DNA of 64,000 nucleotides. Origin: Phycisphaeraceae bacterium. Its GTDB lineage: Bacteria > Planctomycetota > Phycisphaerae > Phycisphaerales > UBA1924. The stretch lies in the NCBI GenBank assembly GCA_023898685.1, contig CP060234.1:2666001-2730000 (forward strand). The letters are read 5' to 3'. Shown one piece after another: positions 8,001 through 16,872 of this stretch (within the stretch, counting starts at the first letter, position 1; the number at the start of each line of letters is the position of its first letter). The position numbers were made by a program, and so were the translations under genes. The notes below the pieces were generated by a model. That model did not search any database, was not told where the DNA came from, and was given only the letters and a program-made list of their open reading frames with translations.

Positions 8001-11000
8001 ATGCTCCGAATCCAGATCGTTCTGCTCGTTCTTGCGCTGCGATCCATCGTGGTCGGCGCGGCAGGGGTCTGCCTCGTGTCCCCGGAATCGCCGGGGGCGT
8101 TCCCGGTCGTTGAATCGGGCCAGGTCGCGGTGATCGTGGTCGACCCGGGCGAGAGCGAGGTGGTGCGCGTGGTGGCCGCTCCGGCGCTCGCCCGCGACAT
8201 CGAGCGCGTGACCTCGCGCTCGCCCCGCGTGGCCCAAAGTCGCCAACTCGAACAGCCAGGCCCGACGATCGTGATCGGCACGCTCGGCGAGAGCGGCCCC
8301 GTTGACGAACTCGTGCGCCGCGGCCTGATCGATGCCTCGGATCTGGTCGGGCGGTGGGAGTCGTTTGCGATCACCGCGGTGGATCGCTCGGGCGGGCGTG
8401 AGCCGGATACGCTCGTCGTTGTCGGCAGTGATCGTCGCGGCACCGCGTTCGGCGCGTTCGAGGTCAGCCGGGCGATCGGCGTCTCGCCCTGGTCATGGTG
8501 GGCGGACGTGCCCGTGCAGCACCGGGATGAGCTGCGACTGGCTACGGACGGCGATCGCGTCGGGCCGCCCTCTGTGAGATACCGCGGCGTCTTCCTGAAC
8601 GACGAGGACTGGGGGTTGCAGCCGTGGGCGGCGAAGACGTTCGAGCCCGAGACGGGCGACATCGGGCCGAAGACCTACGCCGCGATCTTCGAGTTGCTGC
8701 TCCGTCTGCGGGCGAACTTCATCTGGCCGGCGATGCACCCGTCGACGCACGCGTTCAACTTCTACCCGGACAACAAGCTGGTCGCCGACCGGTACGCCAT
8801 CGTCATGGGCTCGAGCCACGCCGAGCCCATGCTGCGGGACAACGTCGATGAGTGGAAGCGTGACGGGTCGGGCGAATGGAACTTTGTCACCAACCGCGAC
8901 GCGATCGTCCGCTACTGGGAAGACCGAGTCCGCTCGAACGGGATGTACGAGAACGTCTACACGATCGGCATGCGCGGCATCCACGACAGCGGGATGACCG
9001 GAGGCGGATCGCTGGAAACCCAGGCCCGTCGACTCGAAGAGATCTTCGCCGTCCAGCGCGACATGCTCGAGCGCCACACCGGCCGCCCAGCTTCCGAGAT
9101 CCCGCAGGCGTTCATCCCGTACAAGGAGGTGCTCGACATCTACCGGGCCGGCGTGGACGTGCCGGACGATGTCACCCTGGTGTGGATCGACGACAACCAC
9201 GGCTACATCCGCCAGCTCTCGAACGCCGACGAACGCGGGCGGTCCGGCCGGGGCGGCGTCTACTACCACATCTCCTACTGGGGCCGCCCGCACGACTACC
9301 TGTGGCTCGAGTCGACCCCGCCCGGTTTGATCTGGGAGGAGATGACCAAGGCGGCCGAGTTTGGGGCCGACCGGGTCTGGGTGGTGAACGTCGGCGACCT
9401 CAAGCCGGCCGAGTTCGGGATGGACTGGTTCCTCCGCCTCGCGTGGGACGTCGATCGGTACGGCCCGGGCGAGGTCCGGGAGGGCATGGAGGTGTTCTAT
9501 GGCGAGTGTTTCGGGCCGGAGCACGCGTCGCGCATCGCGGCCGTGATGTCGGAGTTCTACAGGTTGAACTTCGCCCGAAAGCCCGAGCACATGGGCTGGT
9601 CGACCGTCTATCCGAACACGCCCGTGCAGGACAGCGAACTCTCGCACCGCGCGCACGGCGACGAGGCCGAACGCCGGCTCGCGGACTTCGCCGCGATCGA
9701 GGCCGAGGCGGAAGCGAGCGAGGACGAACTCGGCCAGGAGTACCGCGACGCGTACTTCCAACTCGTGCTCTACCCGATTCGGGGCGCGGCCGACATGAAC
9801 CGCAAGATCATTCACGCCGAGGAGAGCCGGTCGCTCGCGGCGTTGGGCCTTCCCGCGGCGAACGAGCACGCCCACCTCGCCGCGGAGGCGTTCCAGCGGA
9901 TCGTCACGAACACCGCGAGATACAACCGCGCGATCGCGGGCGGCAAGTGGGACGGGATGATGACGATGGATCCCCGTCAACTGCCTGTGTTCGGGATGCC
10001 GCCCGTCGGCGAGGTGCAGGCGTTGGGCCCGCCCGGGCTCGCGGTGCTCGTCGAGGGGAAGGCGCGGCCCGCACGCCCGGATGGCGCCGCGGCGGCCGTG
10101 TCGGGTGAAACGCCGACGACAATCGAGTTCTCCGCCGACGAAGCACGCGCCACCGACCCCCTCCGGCGGATCGAGATCGATGGCCGGTCCGTACTCGAAT
10201 GGCCGCAGGGGAAGGAACACCGCAAGCAGACGGCGGACGGCGCCGCGCGCGCCGCGTTCGGCTTCGAGATCGGGTGGGGCGGACGGTGCACGGTGCGGCT
10301 CGAGGTGAACCACGCGACGCCGGACGACGACTCCTGGTACATCGTCATCGACGGTGGCGAGCCCGTCACCTGGAACGACCATTCGACCGACGGCCGATGG
10401 GAGTGGTTCGATGCACTCAACGTGACGCTCGCGCCGGGTCCGCATGCGATCGAACTGGTGGCCAGGGAGGACGGGGCGCAGCTCCGCGCCGTGCAGGTCG
10501 TTCCCGAGGGAGCCGGATCGGCGGTCGTCCCCGCCATGTATGACGACACCAACACACTGCCGGCGATCAATCGGTACACGCGGCGGAGTGTTTTCATCGA
10601 CCTGTACAACACGGGGGGCGGGCGCGTCGCGTGGAGCGCCGAGGCCGATGAGCCGTGGCTCCGGATCGATCACGCGAGCGGTCGGTTCGCGGCGCACCAG
10701 CGACTCCGGGTCTCGGTCGATTTCGACCGGATGCCGCGGCACGGGCGGCTGAGCGCTGCAATCCAAGTTCGCGATGGTGAGAAGGCCTACACACTGTCCC
10801 TGCCCGTCGACAACCCGGACGCGAACATCCCCGCCGGCGGGTTCGTGCGTGAGAATGGCTGGATCTCGATCGACGCCGAGGACTTCGACGCGGGGCTGTC
10901 GCACAATGTGCCGGAGCGCCGATGGGAGGTCATCAACGAGGTGGGCTACTCAGGCGCCGCGGTCGGCCTGCTGCCCCGTCTGCTCCCCGAGGACGCGGAG

Positions 11001-12032
11001 AAGGAGGCACGCGAGCATCCGCCCACGCTCGCCTACCGGCTCTACACCGAAGTCGCCGCCGCCGCGGAGTTGATCCTCCAGGCGCTGCCCACGCACGAAA
11101 TCACCAAGGATCACCGGCTCGCGTGCGCCGTCTCCATGAACGGCGGCCCGCCCATCGAGCTTCAGTTCGTGCAGGGCAACGACGAGAACGATTCCACCTG
11201 GCAGCGCAACGTCCTGCGCGGGGCGATGACCGCAACGACGCCGGTCGAACTCACGGCCGGCGAGAACATCCTGACGGTGTACGGGATCGACGCGAGCGTC
11301 GTGCTCGACCGCATCATGGTGCGTTTCGATGACGCGCTGCCGACCTATCTCGGACCGCGATCGACCCGCGTCGGTGGCTCGGCGGGCGAGCGTTCCGAGA
11401 CGAGCGTCTTGCCGGCGAGGCCGCCGCGGTTCGTGCTCGTCGGCGATTCGACCGTGACCGATGACGTCGGCTGGGGCGCGGGCTTCCGCGGCTGCCTGAC
11501 CCGCGAGGCCACGTGCGTCAACACCGCGGCCAAGGGGCGGAACTCCAAGAGCTTCCGGGACGAAGGACTCTGGGACAAGCGGGTGGTCCCCTGCCAGCCC
11601 GACACGGTGGACGGTCGGCCCGGCTCGCCCGTCTACGTGCTCATCCAGTTCGGGCACAACGGCCAGCCCGGCAAGGGGCCGGAGCGTGAAACCGACCCCG
11701 CCACGAGCTACCGCGACAATCTCCGTCGATGCGTCGATGAATCGAGGGCGATGGGCATGACCCCGATCCTTGTGACGCCGATGACGCGGCGCCGGTTTGC
11801 GGACGACGGCCGGATCACGACGACCCTGACACCATGGGCCGAGGCCGCCCGCGCGATCGGCGACGAACTTGACGTCCCGGTTATCGATCTCCACACCATC
11901 AGCCTGCATCTGTTCGAGCACCTCGGGCTCGACGGATGCCTGCCGCTCGAGCCGGTGGGGAAGTCACGCGACGCCACGCACCTGAACGCCGAGGGGTCGC
12001 AGCTGGTCGGGGCCGTGGTGGCCGCGGAATAG
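8001..12032 (+). CDS. GH115 alpha-glucuronidase fused to CE12-like SGNH acetylesterase
   Basis: 1343 aa from ATG 8001 (MLRIQIVLLVLALRSIVVGAAG, a signal peptide); an upstream GTG in frame lacks this logic. Residues about 25-900 match GH115: RYRGVFLNDEDWGLQPWAAK, LRLRANFIWPAMHPS, MGSSHAEPML, YTIGMRGIHD, VWIDDNHGYIRQL, which trims 4-O-methyl-glucuronic acid from xylan. Ig-like and carbohydrate-binding segments follow. From about 1143 comes an SGNH esterase like rhamnogalacturonan acetylesterases: VGDSTV with Ser1150, an FGHNGQ block, and a DATH motif giving Asp1324 and His1327, so the triad is complete. The annotated end is a TAG at 12030, but the frame continues with coding-like sequence to 12146 (listed separately). 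Secreted glycan-debranching role. Confidence 0.9.
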   Translation: MLRIQIVLLVLALRSIVVGAAGVCLVSPESPGAFPVVESGQVAVIVVDPGESEVVRVVAAPALARDIERVTSRSPRVAQSRQLEQPGPTIVIGTLGESGPVDELVRRGLIDASDLVGRWESFAITAVDRSGGREPDTLVVVGSDRRGTAFGAFEVSRAIGVSPWSWWADVPVQHRDELRLATDGDRVGPPSVRYRGVFLNDEDWGLQPWAAKTFEPETGDIGPKTYAAIFELLLRLRANFIWPAMHPSTHAFNFYPDNKLVADRYAIVMGSSHAEPMLRDNVDEWKRDGSGEWNFVTNRDAIVRYWEDRVRSNGMYENVYTIGMRGIHDSGMTGGGSLETQARRLEEIFAVQRDMLERHTGRPASEIPQAFIPYKEVLDIYRAGVDVPDDVTLVWIDDNHGYIRQLSNADERGRSGRGGVYYHISYWGRPHDYLWLESTPPGLIWEEMTKAAEFGADRVWVVNVGDLKPAEFGMDWFLRLAWDVDRYGPGEVREGMEVFYGECFGPEHASRIAAVMSEFYRLNFARKPEHMGWSTVYPNTPVQDSELSHRAHGDEAERRLADFAAIEAEAEASEDELGQEYRDAYFQLVLYPIRGAADMNRKIIHAEESRSLAALGLPAANEHAHLAAEAFQRIVTNTARYNRAIAGGKWDGMMTMDPRQLPVFGMPPVGEVQALGPPGLAVLVEGKARPARPDGAAAAVSGETPTTIEFSADEARATDPLRRIEIDGRSVLEWPQGKEHRKQTADGAARAAFGFEIGWGGRCTVRLEVNHATPDDDSWYIVIDGGEPVTWNDHSTDGRWEWFDALNVTLAPGPHAIELVAREDGAQLRAVQVVPEGAGSAVVPAMYDDTNTLPAINRYTRRSVFIDLYNTGGGRVAWSAEADEPWLRIDHASGRFAAHQRLRVSVDFDRMPRHGRLSAAIQVRDGEKAYTLSLPVDNPDANIPAGGFVRENGWISIDAEDFDAGLSHNVPERRWEVINEVGYSGAAVGLLPRLLPEDAEKEAREHPPTLAYRLYTEVAAAAELILQALPTHEITKDHRLACAVSMNGGPPIELQFVQGNDENDSTWQRNVLRGAMTATTPVELTAGENILTVYGIDASVVLDRIMVRFDDALPTYLGPRSTRVGGSAGERSETSVLPARPPRFVLVGDSTVTDDVGWGAGFRGCLTREATCVNTAAKGRNSKSFRDEGLWDKRVVPCQPDTVDGRPGSPVYVLIQFGHNGQPGKGPERETDPATSYRDNLRRCVDESRAMGMTPILVTPMTRRRFADDGRITTTLTPWAEAARAIGDELDVPVIDLHTISLHLFEHLGLDGCLPLEPVGKSRDATHLNAEGSQLVGAVVAAE

Positions 12033-12146
12033 GAGAGGCTGCAACCGGAACTCGGCCGCTTCATCGACACCGATGCTCTGCCCGATCCCAGCTTCCTGGA
12101 GCCGATCGACCGGGAGATGGACAGTTTCGTTCCCGTTCCCCCGTGA
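12033..12146 (+). other. In-frame continuation of the GH115-CE12 gene after an amber codon
   Basis: Directly after the TAG the same frame stays open for 37 codons to TGA at 12144. The encoded peptide begins ERLQPELGRFID and ends FVPVPP. CE12-like esterases normally carry a last helix plus a short tail after the catalytic His, and the peptide on both sides of the TAG (QLVGAVVAAE / ERLQPELGRF) reads as one amphipathic helix. A single C-to-T change (CAG to TAG) or a sequencing error would explain it; readthrough is possible but unsupported. Confidence 0.55.
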
Positions 12147-12317
12147 AGACGGCTTTCGAGCGGGATGTTGCGACGATCGCCCGGCGACCCACGTGCCTTG
12201 CGTCTCGGTGGCCGCGACCGTTGAGCTATGCTGCCCGGAGCCGGTCCGGCCGAATCCCGCTCGGCAGAACCCGGATCGCGGGCCGGGCTTGACGCCCGTG
12301 CAATTGTGGAGGGTGTG

Positions 12318-15236
12318 ATGTCAACAAGGCAACGAATCGCTCCGGGTATCACGCGCGGCCCCCTTGCGTGTCTGTGCATCCTTCTTCTCGGCGTGCTCTC
12401 GCAAGCCGCCGACGCGGGCCGCGTCACCGAGCCCTTCAACGCCGGCTGGGGGTTCCACAAGGGCCCGCTCGCCGGCGTTGCGGCGCTGAGCGACCGCGCG
12501 GTCGCATGGACCCCGGTCCGCCTGCCGCACGACTGGGCGATCGAGGGGCCGTTCGATCAGAGCCTCTCAGGTGAGCAGGCGAAGCTGCCCTGGAAGTCGG
12601 AGGGCTGGTACCGGCGCCAGTTCGAGGTCGACGCGGAAGACGTGTCGATCGGCCGCCGGACCATCTTCCTCTTCGGCGGCGTCATGTCCAACCCGACGGT
12701 CTACGTCAATGGCGAGATCGCGGGCTCGTGGCGCTACGGGTACAACTCGTTCTGGGTCGACGCGACGGGCCTTGTGAAGCCGGGCGAGAACACCATCGCC
12801 CTGCACGCGACGAACGGGCCGCACAGCTCACGCTGGTACCCCGGCGCCGGTATCTACAGGCAGGTCACGCGGATCACGCTCGACCCGGTGCACGTGCCGG
12901 TGTGGGGCGTGTCGGTTTCGACACCCACCGTGACGGACGACGCCGCGACGATCGCGATCGAGGCCGAGATCGTCAACACCGCCGACGCGGTCCAGACGGT
13001 CGATGCCGAGCTCATCATTGTTGATCCGGACGGCGCGGAGGTGGCGAGGGCGACGATCTCCGGCATGTCGATCGACGCGGGCGCCTCCGAGATCCTGCGC
13101 CCCCGCATCACGATCGGCAAACCCAAGCTCTGGGACGTCGACCATCCGTACCTGTACACCCTCCGCACGGTGCTCGGCCGCGACGGCGAGGCGATCGACG
13201 AGGTCATCACCCGCTTCGGCGTGCGCACGTTTGAGTGGACCGCCGACAACGGGTTTCACCTCAACGGGCGGCGCGTGCAGCTCAAGGGGGTCTGCCTGCA
13301 CCACGACAACGGCCCTCTGGGGGCCGTCTCGTTGCGAGACGCCGAGGCCCGCAAGCTGCGGATCATGAAGGAGATGGGCGTCAACGCGGTGCGGACGAGC
13401 CACAACCCGCCCTCGCCCGAGCTGCTCGACCTGTGCGACGAGATGGGTCTGGTGGTCATCGACGAGCTGTTTGACAAGTGGGGGCCGACCGCCAGCAGCG
13501 ACGTGTCGACGGCTGAATTCGTTGATACGTTGGCCGAACCCGAGGTCCGCAATTTCATCCGGCGTGACCGCAACCACGCATGCGTGGTGCTGTGGTCGAT
13601 CGGCAACGAGATTTGGGACGTGCTCGGGAACGAGGACGGGCACGCAGCCGAGCACGTCGCGAAGATGGTGGGCTATTTCAAGAAGTACGACACGACTCGG
13701 CCGACGACGATGGTGATGCACATGACCGGCTCGGTCCAGAATGGCGTGCTCGATGCGCTGGACACGATGGGATGGAACTACGGCGCGAAGTACACCGTCG
13801 CGCGTCCCGCCTACCCGGATGTGCCGCAGATCTACACCGAGTCGGCGTCGGCGTTCAGCTCACGCGGCTACTACGCCTTCCCCCACCCCAACGGCCCGCA
13901 CGACTTCGATCGGACTCTCGAGGAGAGTTCGTACGATCGCACGGCGGCGCGATGGAGCGACATCCCGGACGTCGAGTTCATGCGCATGGATCGGGACCGC
14001 TACGTCGCGGGCGAGTTCGTCTGGACGGGTTTCGACTACCTGGGCGAGCCGACACCCCACAACAAGGAGGCCCGGAGCAGCTACTTCGGGATCGTTGACC
14101 TCGTCGGCCTGCTCAAGGATCGGTACTTCCTGTACCGCAGCCTCTGGAACACCGCGGAGGAGACGGTGCACGTCCTGCCGCACTGGACCTGGCCCGACCG
14201 CGTGGGCGGGGTCGTCCCGGTCTATGTGTACACGAGCGGCGACGAGGCCGAACTGTTCGTCAACGGCAAGAGCCTGGGCCGTCGAAAGAAGGCGGTCGGG
14301 GCCCCGGACCGGGTCGATTCCACAAACATCGCCCTCGGCCGACCCGCCGCGGCGTCGAGCGAAGAGATCAAGCAGGACCGCACCGGGAACGTGATCGCCG
14401 AGAATCGGGCGGACAGGGCGTTCGATGGGCTGCTCGACACCCGCTGGTGCGCTTCCGGGCCGCAGACGCCGCAATGGCTCTCGGTCGATCTGGGCGAGCA
14501 GCGCGACATCGCGTTCGTGCAGATCGACTGGGAGACCGCCGACGGGGGGTACGGCTACCGCGTCGACGTATCCGATGACGGCAATGCATGGCGTCCCGTG
14601 GGCGATTCGGACGACGACGAACGCCACGGCTCGCGGACCACGCTGGCGCCGCGCGCGAGCGGGCGATTCGTCCGTGTCGTCGTCGATCACCTCGAGCAGA
14701 ACAAGTGGGCCAGCATCTGTGAAATGAAGATCGAGGAGCGCGTGCCCGAGAACCTGGCGGTCGACGATCCGTACTACGACGTGACGAACCGGTACCGGTT
14801 GCGGTGGGAGGATGTGGTCTACGAGCCGGGCGAGATCCGCGCCGTCGCGTACAGGAACGGCGTGAAGATCGGCGAGGATTCGGTCGAAACGGCCGGACCG
14901 GTGGCGAGGCTTCGCTTGACCCCCGAAGTCGCCACGATCAGGGCGTCCGATGATTCATTGGCGTACGTTGTGATCGAGGCGATTGACGAGCAAGGACGGC
15001 TCTGCCCGCACGACGGGCGCGAGGTCCGCTTCGGGGTCACGGGCCCGGCCGAGATCGCCGGGATTGGAAACGGCGACCCGATGTGCTACGACCCGTTCCA
15101 GGACGAACGCCATCCTCTGTTCAACGGGCGGGCGGTGCTGATCCTGCGAGGTTTCTCTGGTCGGCCCGGCGAGATCACGGTCACCGCCGAGGCCGCCGGA
15201 GTCGGTCCGGCCGAGGTGAGCCTGCGGGCGGAGTAG
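12318..15236 (+). CDS. Glycoside hydrolase family 2 protein with discoidin (F5/8 C)-like domain
   Basis: 972 aa from ATG 12318, preceded by GGAGGG; signal peptide MSTRQ...LLLGVLSQAADA. Domain order: jelly-roll sugar-binding domain (LPHDWAIEGPF, GWYRRQFEV), Ig-like domain, TIM barrel (KGVCLHHDNGPLG, RTSHNPPSPELLDLCDEMG) with acid/base Glu431 in WSIGNEIWD and nucleophile Glu508 in IYTESAS, then a DUF4982-like beta domain (VYVYTSGDEAELFVNGKSLG), a coagulation factor 5/8-type domain beginning STNIALGRPAAASS near residue 670, and a C-terminal Ig-like domain. Activity is beta-galactosidase- or beta-glucuronidase-like; the sequence does not decide. It probably works with the upstream GH115-CE12 protein outside the cytoplasm. 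Confidence 0.9.
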   Translation: MSTRQRIAPGITRGPLACLCILLLGVLSQAADAGRVTEPFNAGWGFHKGPLAGVAALSDRAVAWTPVRLPHDWAIEGPFDQSLSGEQAKLPWKSEGWYRRQFEVDAEDVSIGRRTIFLFGGVMSNPTVYVNGEIAGSWRYGYNSFWVDATGLVKPGENTIALHATNGPHSSRWYPGAGIYRQVTRITLDPVHVPVWGVSVSTPTVTDDAATIAIEAEIVNTADAVQTVDAELIIVDPDGAEVARATISGMSIDAGASEILRPRITIGKPKLWDVDHPYLYTLRTVLGRDGEAIDEVITRFGVRTFEWTADNGFHLNGRRVQLKGVCLHHDNGPLGAVSLRDAEARKLRIMKEMGVNAVRTSHNPPSPELLDLCDEMGLVVIDELFDKWGPTASSDVSTAEFVDTLAEPEVRNFIRRDRNHACVVLWSIGNEIWDVLGNEDGHAAEHVAKMVGYFKKYDTTRPTTMVMHMTGSVQNGVLDALDTMGWNYGAKYTVARPAYPDVPQIYTESASAFSSRGYYAFPHPNGPHDFDRTLEESSYDRTAARWSDIPDVEFMRMDRDRYVAGEFVWTGFDYLGEPTPHNKEARSSYFGIVDLVGLLKDRYFLYRSLWNTAEETVHVLPHWTWPDRVGGVVPVYVYTSGDEAELFVNGKSLGRRKKAVGAPDRVDSTNIALGRPAAASSEEIKQDRTGNVIAENRADRAFDGLLDTRWCASGPQTPQWLSVDLGEQRDIAFVQIDWETADGGYGYRVDVSDDGNAWRPVGDSDDDERHGSRTTLAPRASGRFVRVVVDHLEQNKWASICEMKIEERVPENLAVDDPYYDVTNRYRLRWEDVVYEPGEIRAVAYRNGVKIGEDSVETAGPVARLRLTPEVATIRASDDSLAYVVIEAIDEQGRLCPHDGREVRFGVTGPAEIAGIGNGDPMCYDPFQDERHPLFNGRAVLILRGFSGRPGEITVTAEAAGVGPAEVSLRAE

Positions 15237-15302
15237 AGCCCGGCTCGGGGCGAGGCCGGAGCGTTCTTCCCCGGTGCGGTCGATCCCCGATAGGATGACC
15301 CC

Positions 15303-15596
15303 GTGCTCGCGATCTTTGAATGGGCCATCCTGGGTCTCGGGGTGTATCTCGGCGTAGGGCTGCTCGTCGCCGTCGCGTTCGTCCTCGTGGGCGTAGAGCG
15401 CGTTAGCCCGGGGTCGCGCGGCTCGGGCTGGGCCTTCCGCCTCCTGATCATCCCGGGATCGGCCGCGTTCTGGCCCTACCTCGCGGCGCTGTGGGTCCGT
15501 CCGGCGCTCCCGCCTCCCGCGACGACGGGTGACGGGGAGCCGTTCGTGGCGCCCGCCGACGATCCGCTTGACCCAGATGCGGAGACGGCCGTATGA
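15303..15596 (+). CDS. Small two-TM membrane protein, first gene of redox-kinase operon
   Basis: 97 aa from GTG 15303, with AGGA eight bases upstream. Two hydrophobic helices are visible, about residues 4-30 (FEWAILGLGVYLGVGLLVAV) and 45-67 (AFRLLIIPGSAAFWPYLAAL), then an acidic proline-rich tail. I do not recognise a family. Its stop overlaps the start of the next tiny gene (ATGA), and the chain of overlaps continues into the ferric-reductase/Rieske gene, so it is probably an accessory subunit of that membrane complex (inference). Confidence 0.75.
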   Translation: MLAIFEWAILGLGVYLGVGLLVAVAFVLVGVERVSPGSRGSGWAFRLLIIPGSAAFWPYLAALWVRPALPPPATTGDGEPFVAPADDPLDPDAETAV

Positions 15597-15694
15597 CGCG
15601 GGGCCATCGGCGTGCGCACGGCGTGCTGTGGTGCGTCCTCCTGCCGGCGCTTGTCGCGCTGCTCGTATTCATCTTCCGGGGGGGCGGGGCGTGA
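15593..15694 (+). CDS. 33-aa single-TM peptide between overlapping redox genes
   Basis: ATG at 15593 overlaps the previous stop (ATGA) and its own TGA at 15692 overlaps the next gene's GTG (GTGA). The product MTRGHRRAHGVLWCVLLPAL continues as a hydrophobic helix ending FIFRGGGA: a basic N-terminus and one TM span, the layout of a small membrane subunit. Both overlaps being exact four-base coupling junctions is the main argument that it is real; on length alone it would be ignored. Function unknown. Confidence 0.6.
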   Translation: MTRGHRRAHGVLWCVLLPALVALLVFIFRGGGA

Positions 15695-16872
15695 CCAACC
15701 GCTTCGTGTGGGTGAGCTGGAACCGCCACAAGCGGGTCTACGACGGCGTGCTTGTCGGGGCGATCGTGCTCTACCTCGTGCTGTTCGTGGTCGGGACGTT
15801 CGTCTTCAGCGCCGACGAGCCCGACCCGGCCGTGATGCTGATCCACGCGACGGGTTCGCTCGCGCTGGTTCTGCTCCACGTGATCCTCTGCATCGGCCCG
15901 CTCGCGAGGCTGTCGACTCGCTTCGCGCCGCTGCTCTACAACCGCCGGCACTTCGGGGTGACGATGTTCCTGGTCGCGCTCGTGCACGCGGTGCTCGTGC
16001 TGGGCTACTACGGGGGATTCGGCAATACGAATCCGGTCCACGCCGTGCTGTTCGAGGGGCGGAGCTTCGCGAGCCTCGACGCGTTCCCCTATGAACTGCT
16101 GGGCCTTGCAGGGCTGGTCGTGCTGTTCGTGATGGCGGCGACGAGCCACGACTTCTGGCTCGACACGCTCTCACCCCGCGTCTGGAAATCGATCCACATG
16201 GCCGTCTACCCCGCCTACGCCCTGCTCGTCGCCCACGTCGCGCTCGGGGCCCTGCGCGACGACCCGGTTTCTTCTTGGAGGGGGCTGCGGGGCGTCCTGC
16301 TCTCGGTTGGAGTTGCGACAGTGGGGGGGCTGCACCTCGTCGCGGGCCTGCGCGAGATGCTCCGCGACACGACGGGCTGGAAGCCCCAGTCCCCGGAGGA
16401 GGGGGACGATCAGGGCGAATGGCTGGAGGTCGGCTCGGTCGACGACATCCCCGAGGGAAGGGCGAAGGTCGTGTGTCTCGCCGATCGCGAGCGGGTCGCG
16501 GTGTTCAACCACGACGGCAAGATCAGCGCGATCTCCAACGTCTGCGCGCACCAGGCCGGCCCCCTGGGCGAGGGCAAGGTAGTCGACGGCTGCGTCACCT
16601 GCCCCTGGCACGGCTACCAGTACCTGCCGCACAACGGGCAGTCGCCCCCGCCCTATTCCGAGCGCGTGCCGACCTACCGCGTGCGGGTGCTGGGGCGGGC
16701 GATCCTGCTCGACCCGCGCCCGCTTCCGCCCGGCACGCCCGTCGAGCCGGCGTTCTTTGAGGCGAGCGCGCGAGACGAGTCGCTGTTCGAGGAGTCGATC
16801 CCGCCGAGCGATCTGATCAACCTGCCGCCCGCACCCAGAGAGGCCCGGCGAGAGGGGAACGGCCATGGCTGA
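15691..16872 (+). CDS. Ferric-reductase-like transmembrane protein with C-terminal Rieske [2Fe-2S] domain
   Basis: 393 aa, GTG start at 15691 inside a GTGA overlap. Residues about 15-225 form six hydrophobic helices with histidines inside or at the ends of helices (His52, His63, His87, His99, His169, His182), the arrangement of the FRD/YedZ haem-b membrane domain. Residues about 243-345 are a Rieske domain with ligand motif C285-A-H287 ... C304-P-W-H307 (C-x-H, 16 residues, C-x2-H). A single chain could pass electrons between membrane haem and the [2Fe-2S] centre. It has no obvious FAD/NAD-binding domain, so the partner donor or acceptor is unknown. It overlaps the next gene by eight bases. 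Confidence 0.88.
   Translation: MTNRFVWVSWNRHKRVYDGVLVGAIVLYLVLFVVGTFVFSADEPDPAVMLIHATGSLALVLLHVILCIGPLARLSTRFAPLLYNRRHFGVTMFLVALVHAVLVLGYYGGFGNTNPVHAVLFEGRSFASLDAFPYELLGLAGLVVLFVMAATSHDFWLDTLSPRVWKSIHMAVYPAYALLVAHVALGALRDDPVSSWRGLRGVLLSVGVATVGGLHLVAGLREMLRDTTGWKPQSPEEGDDQGEWLEVGSVDDIPEGRAKVVCLADRERVAVFNHDGKISAISNVCAHQAGPLGEGKVVDGCVTCPWHGYQYLPHNGQSPPPYSERVPTYRVRVLGRAILLDPRPLPPGTPVEPAFFEASARDESLFEESIPPSDLINLPPAPREARREGNGHG

Noticed and set aside
8493..10904. An 803-codon minus-strand open frame opposite the GH115 region
   Set aside because: The plus-strand frame encodes a recognisable GH115 protein; the antisense product has no domain pattern.
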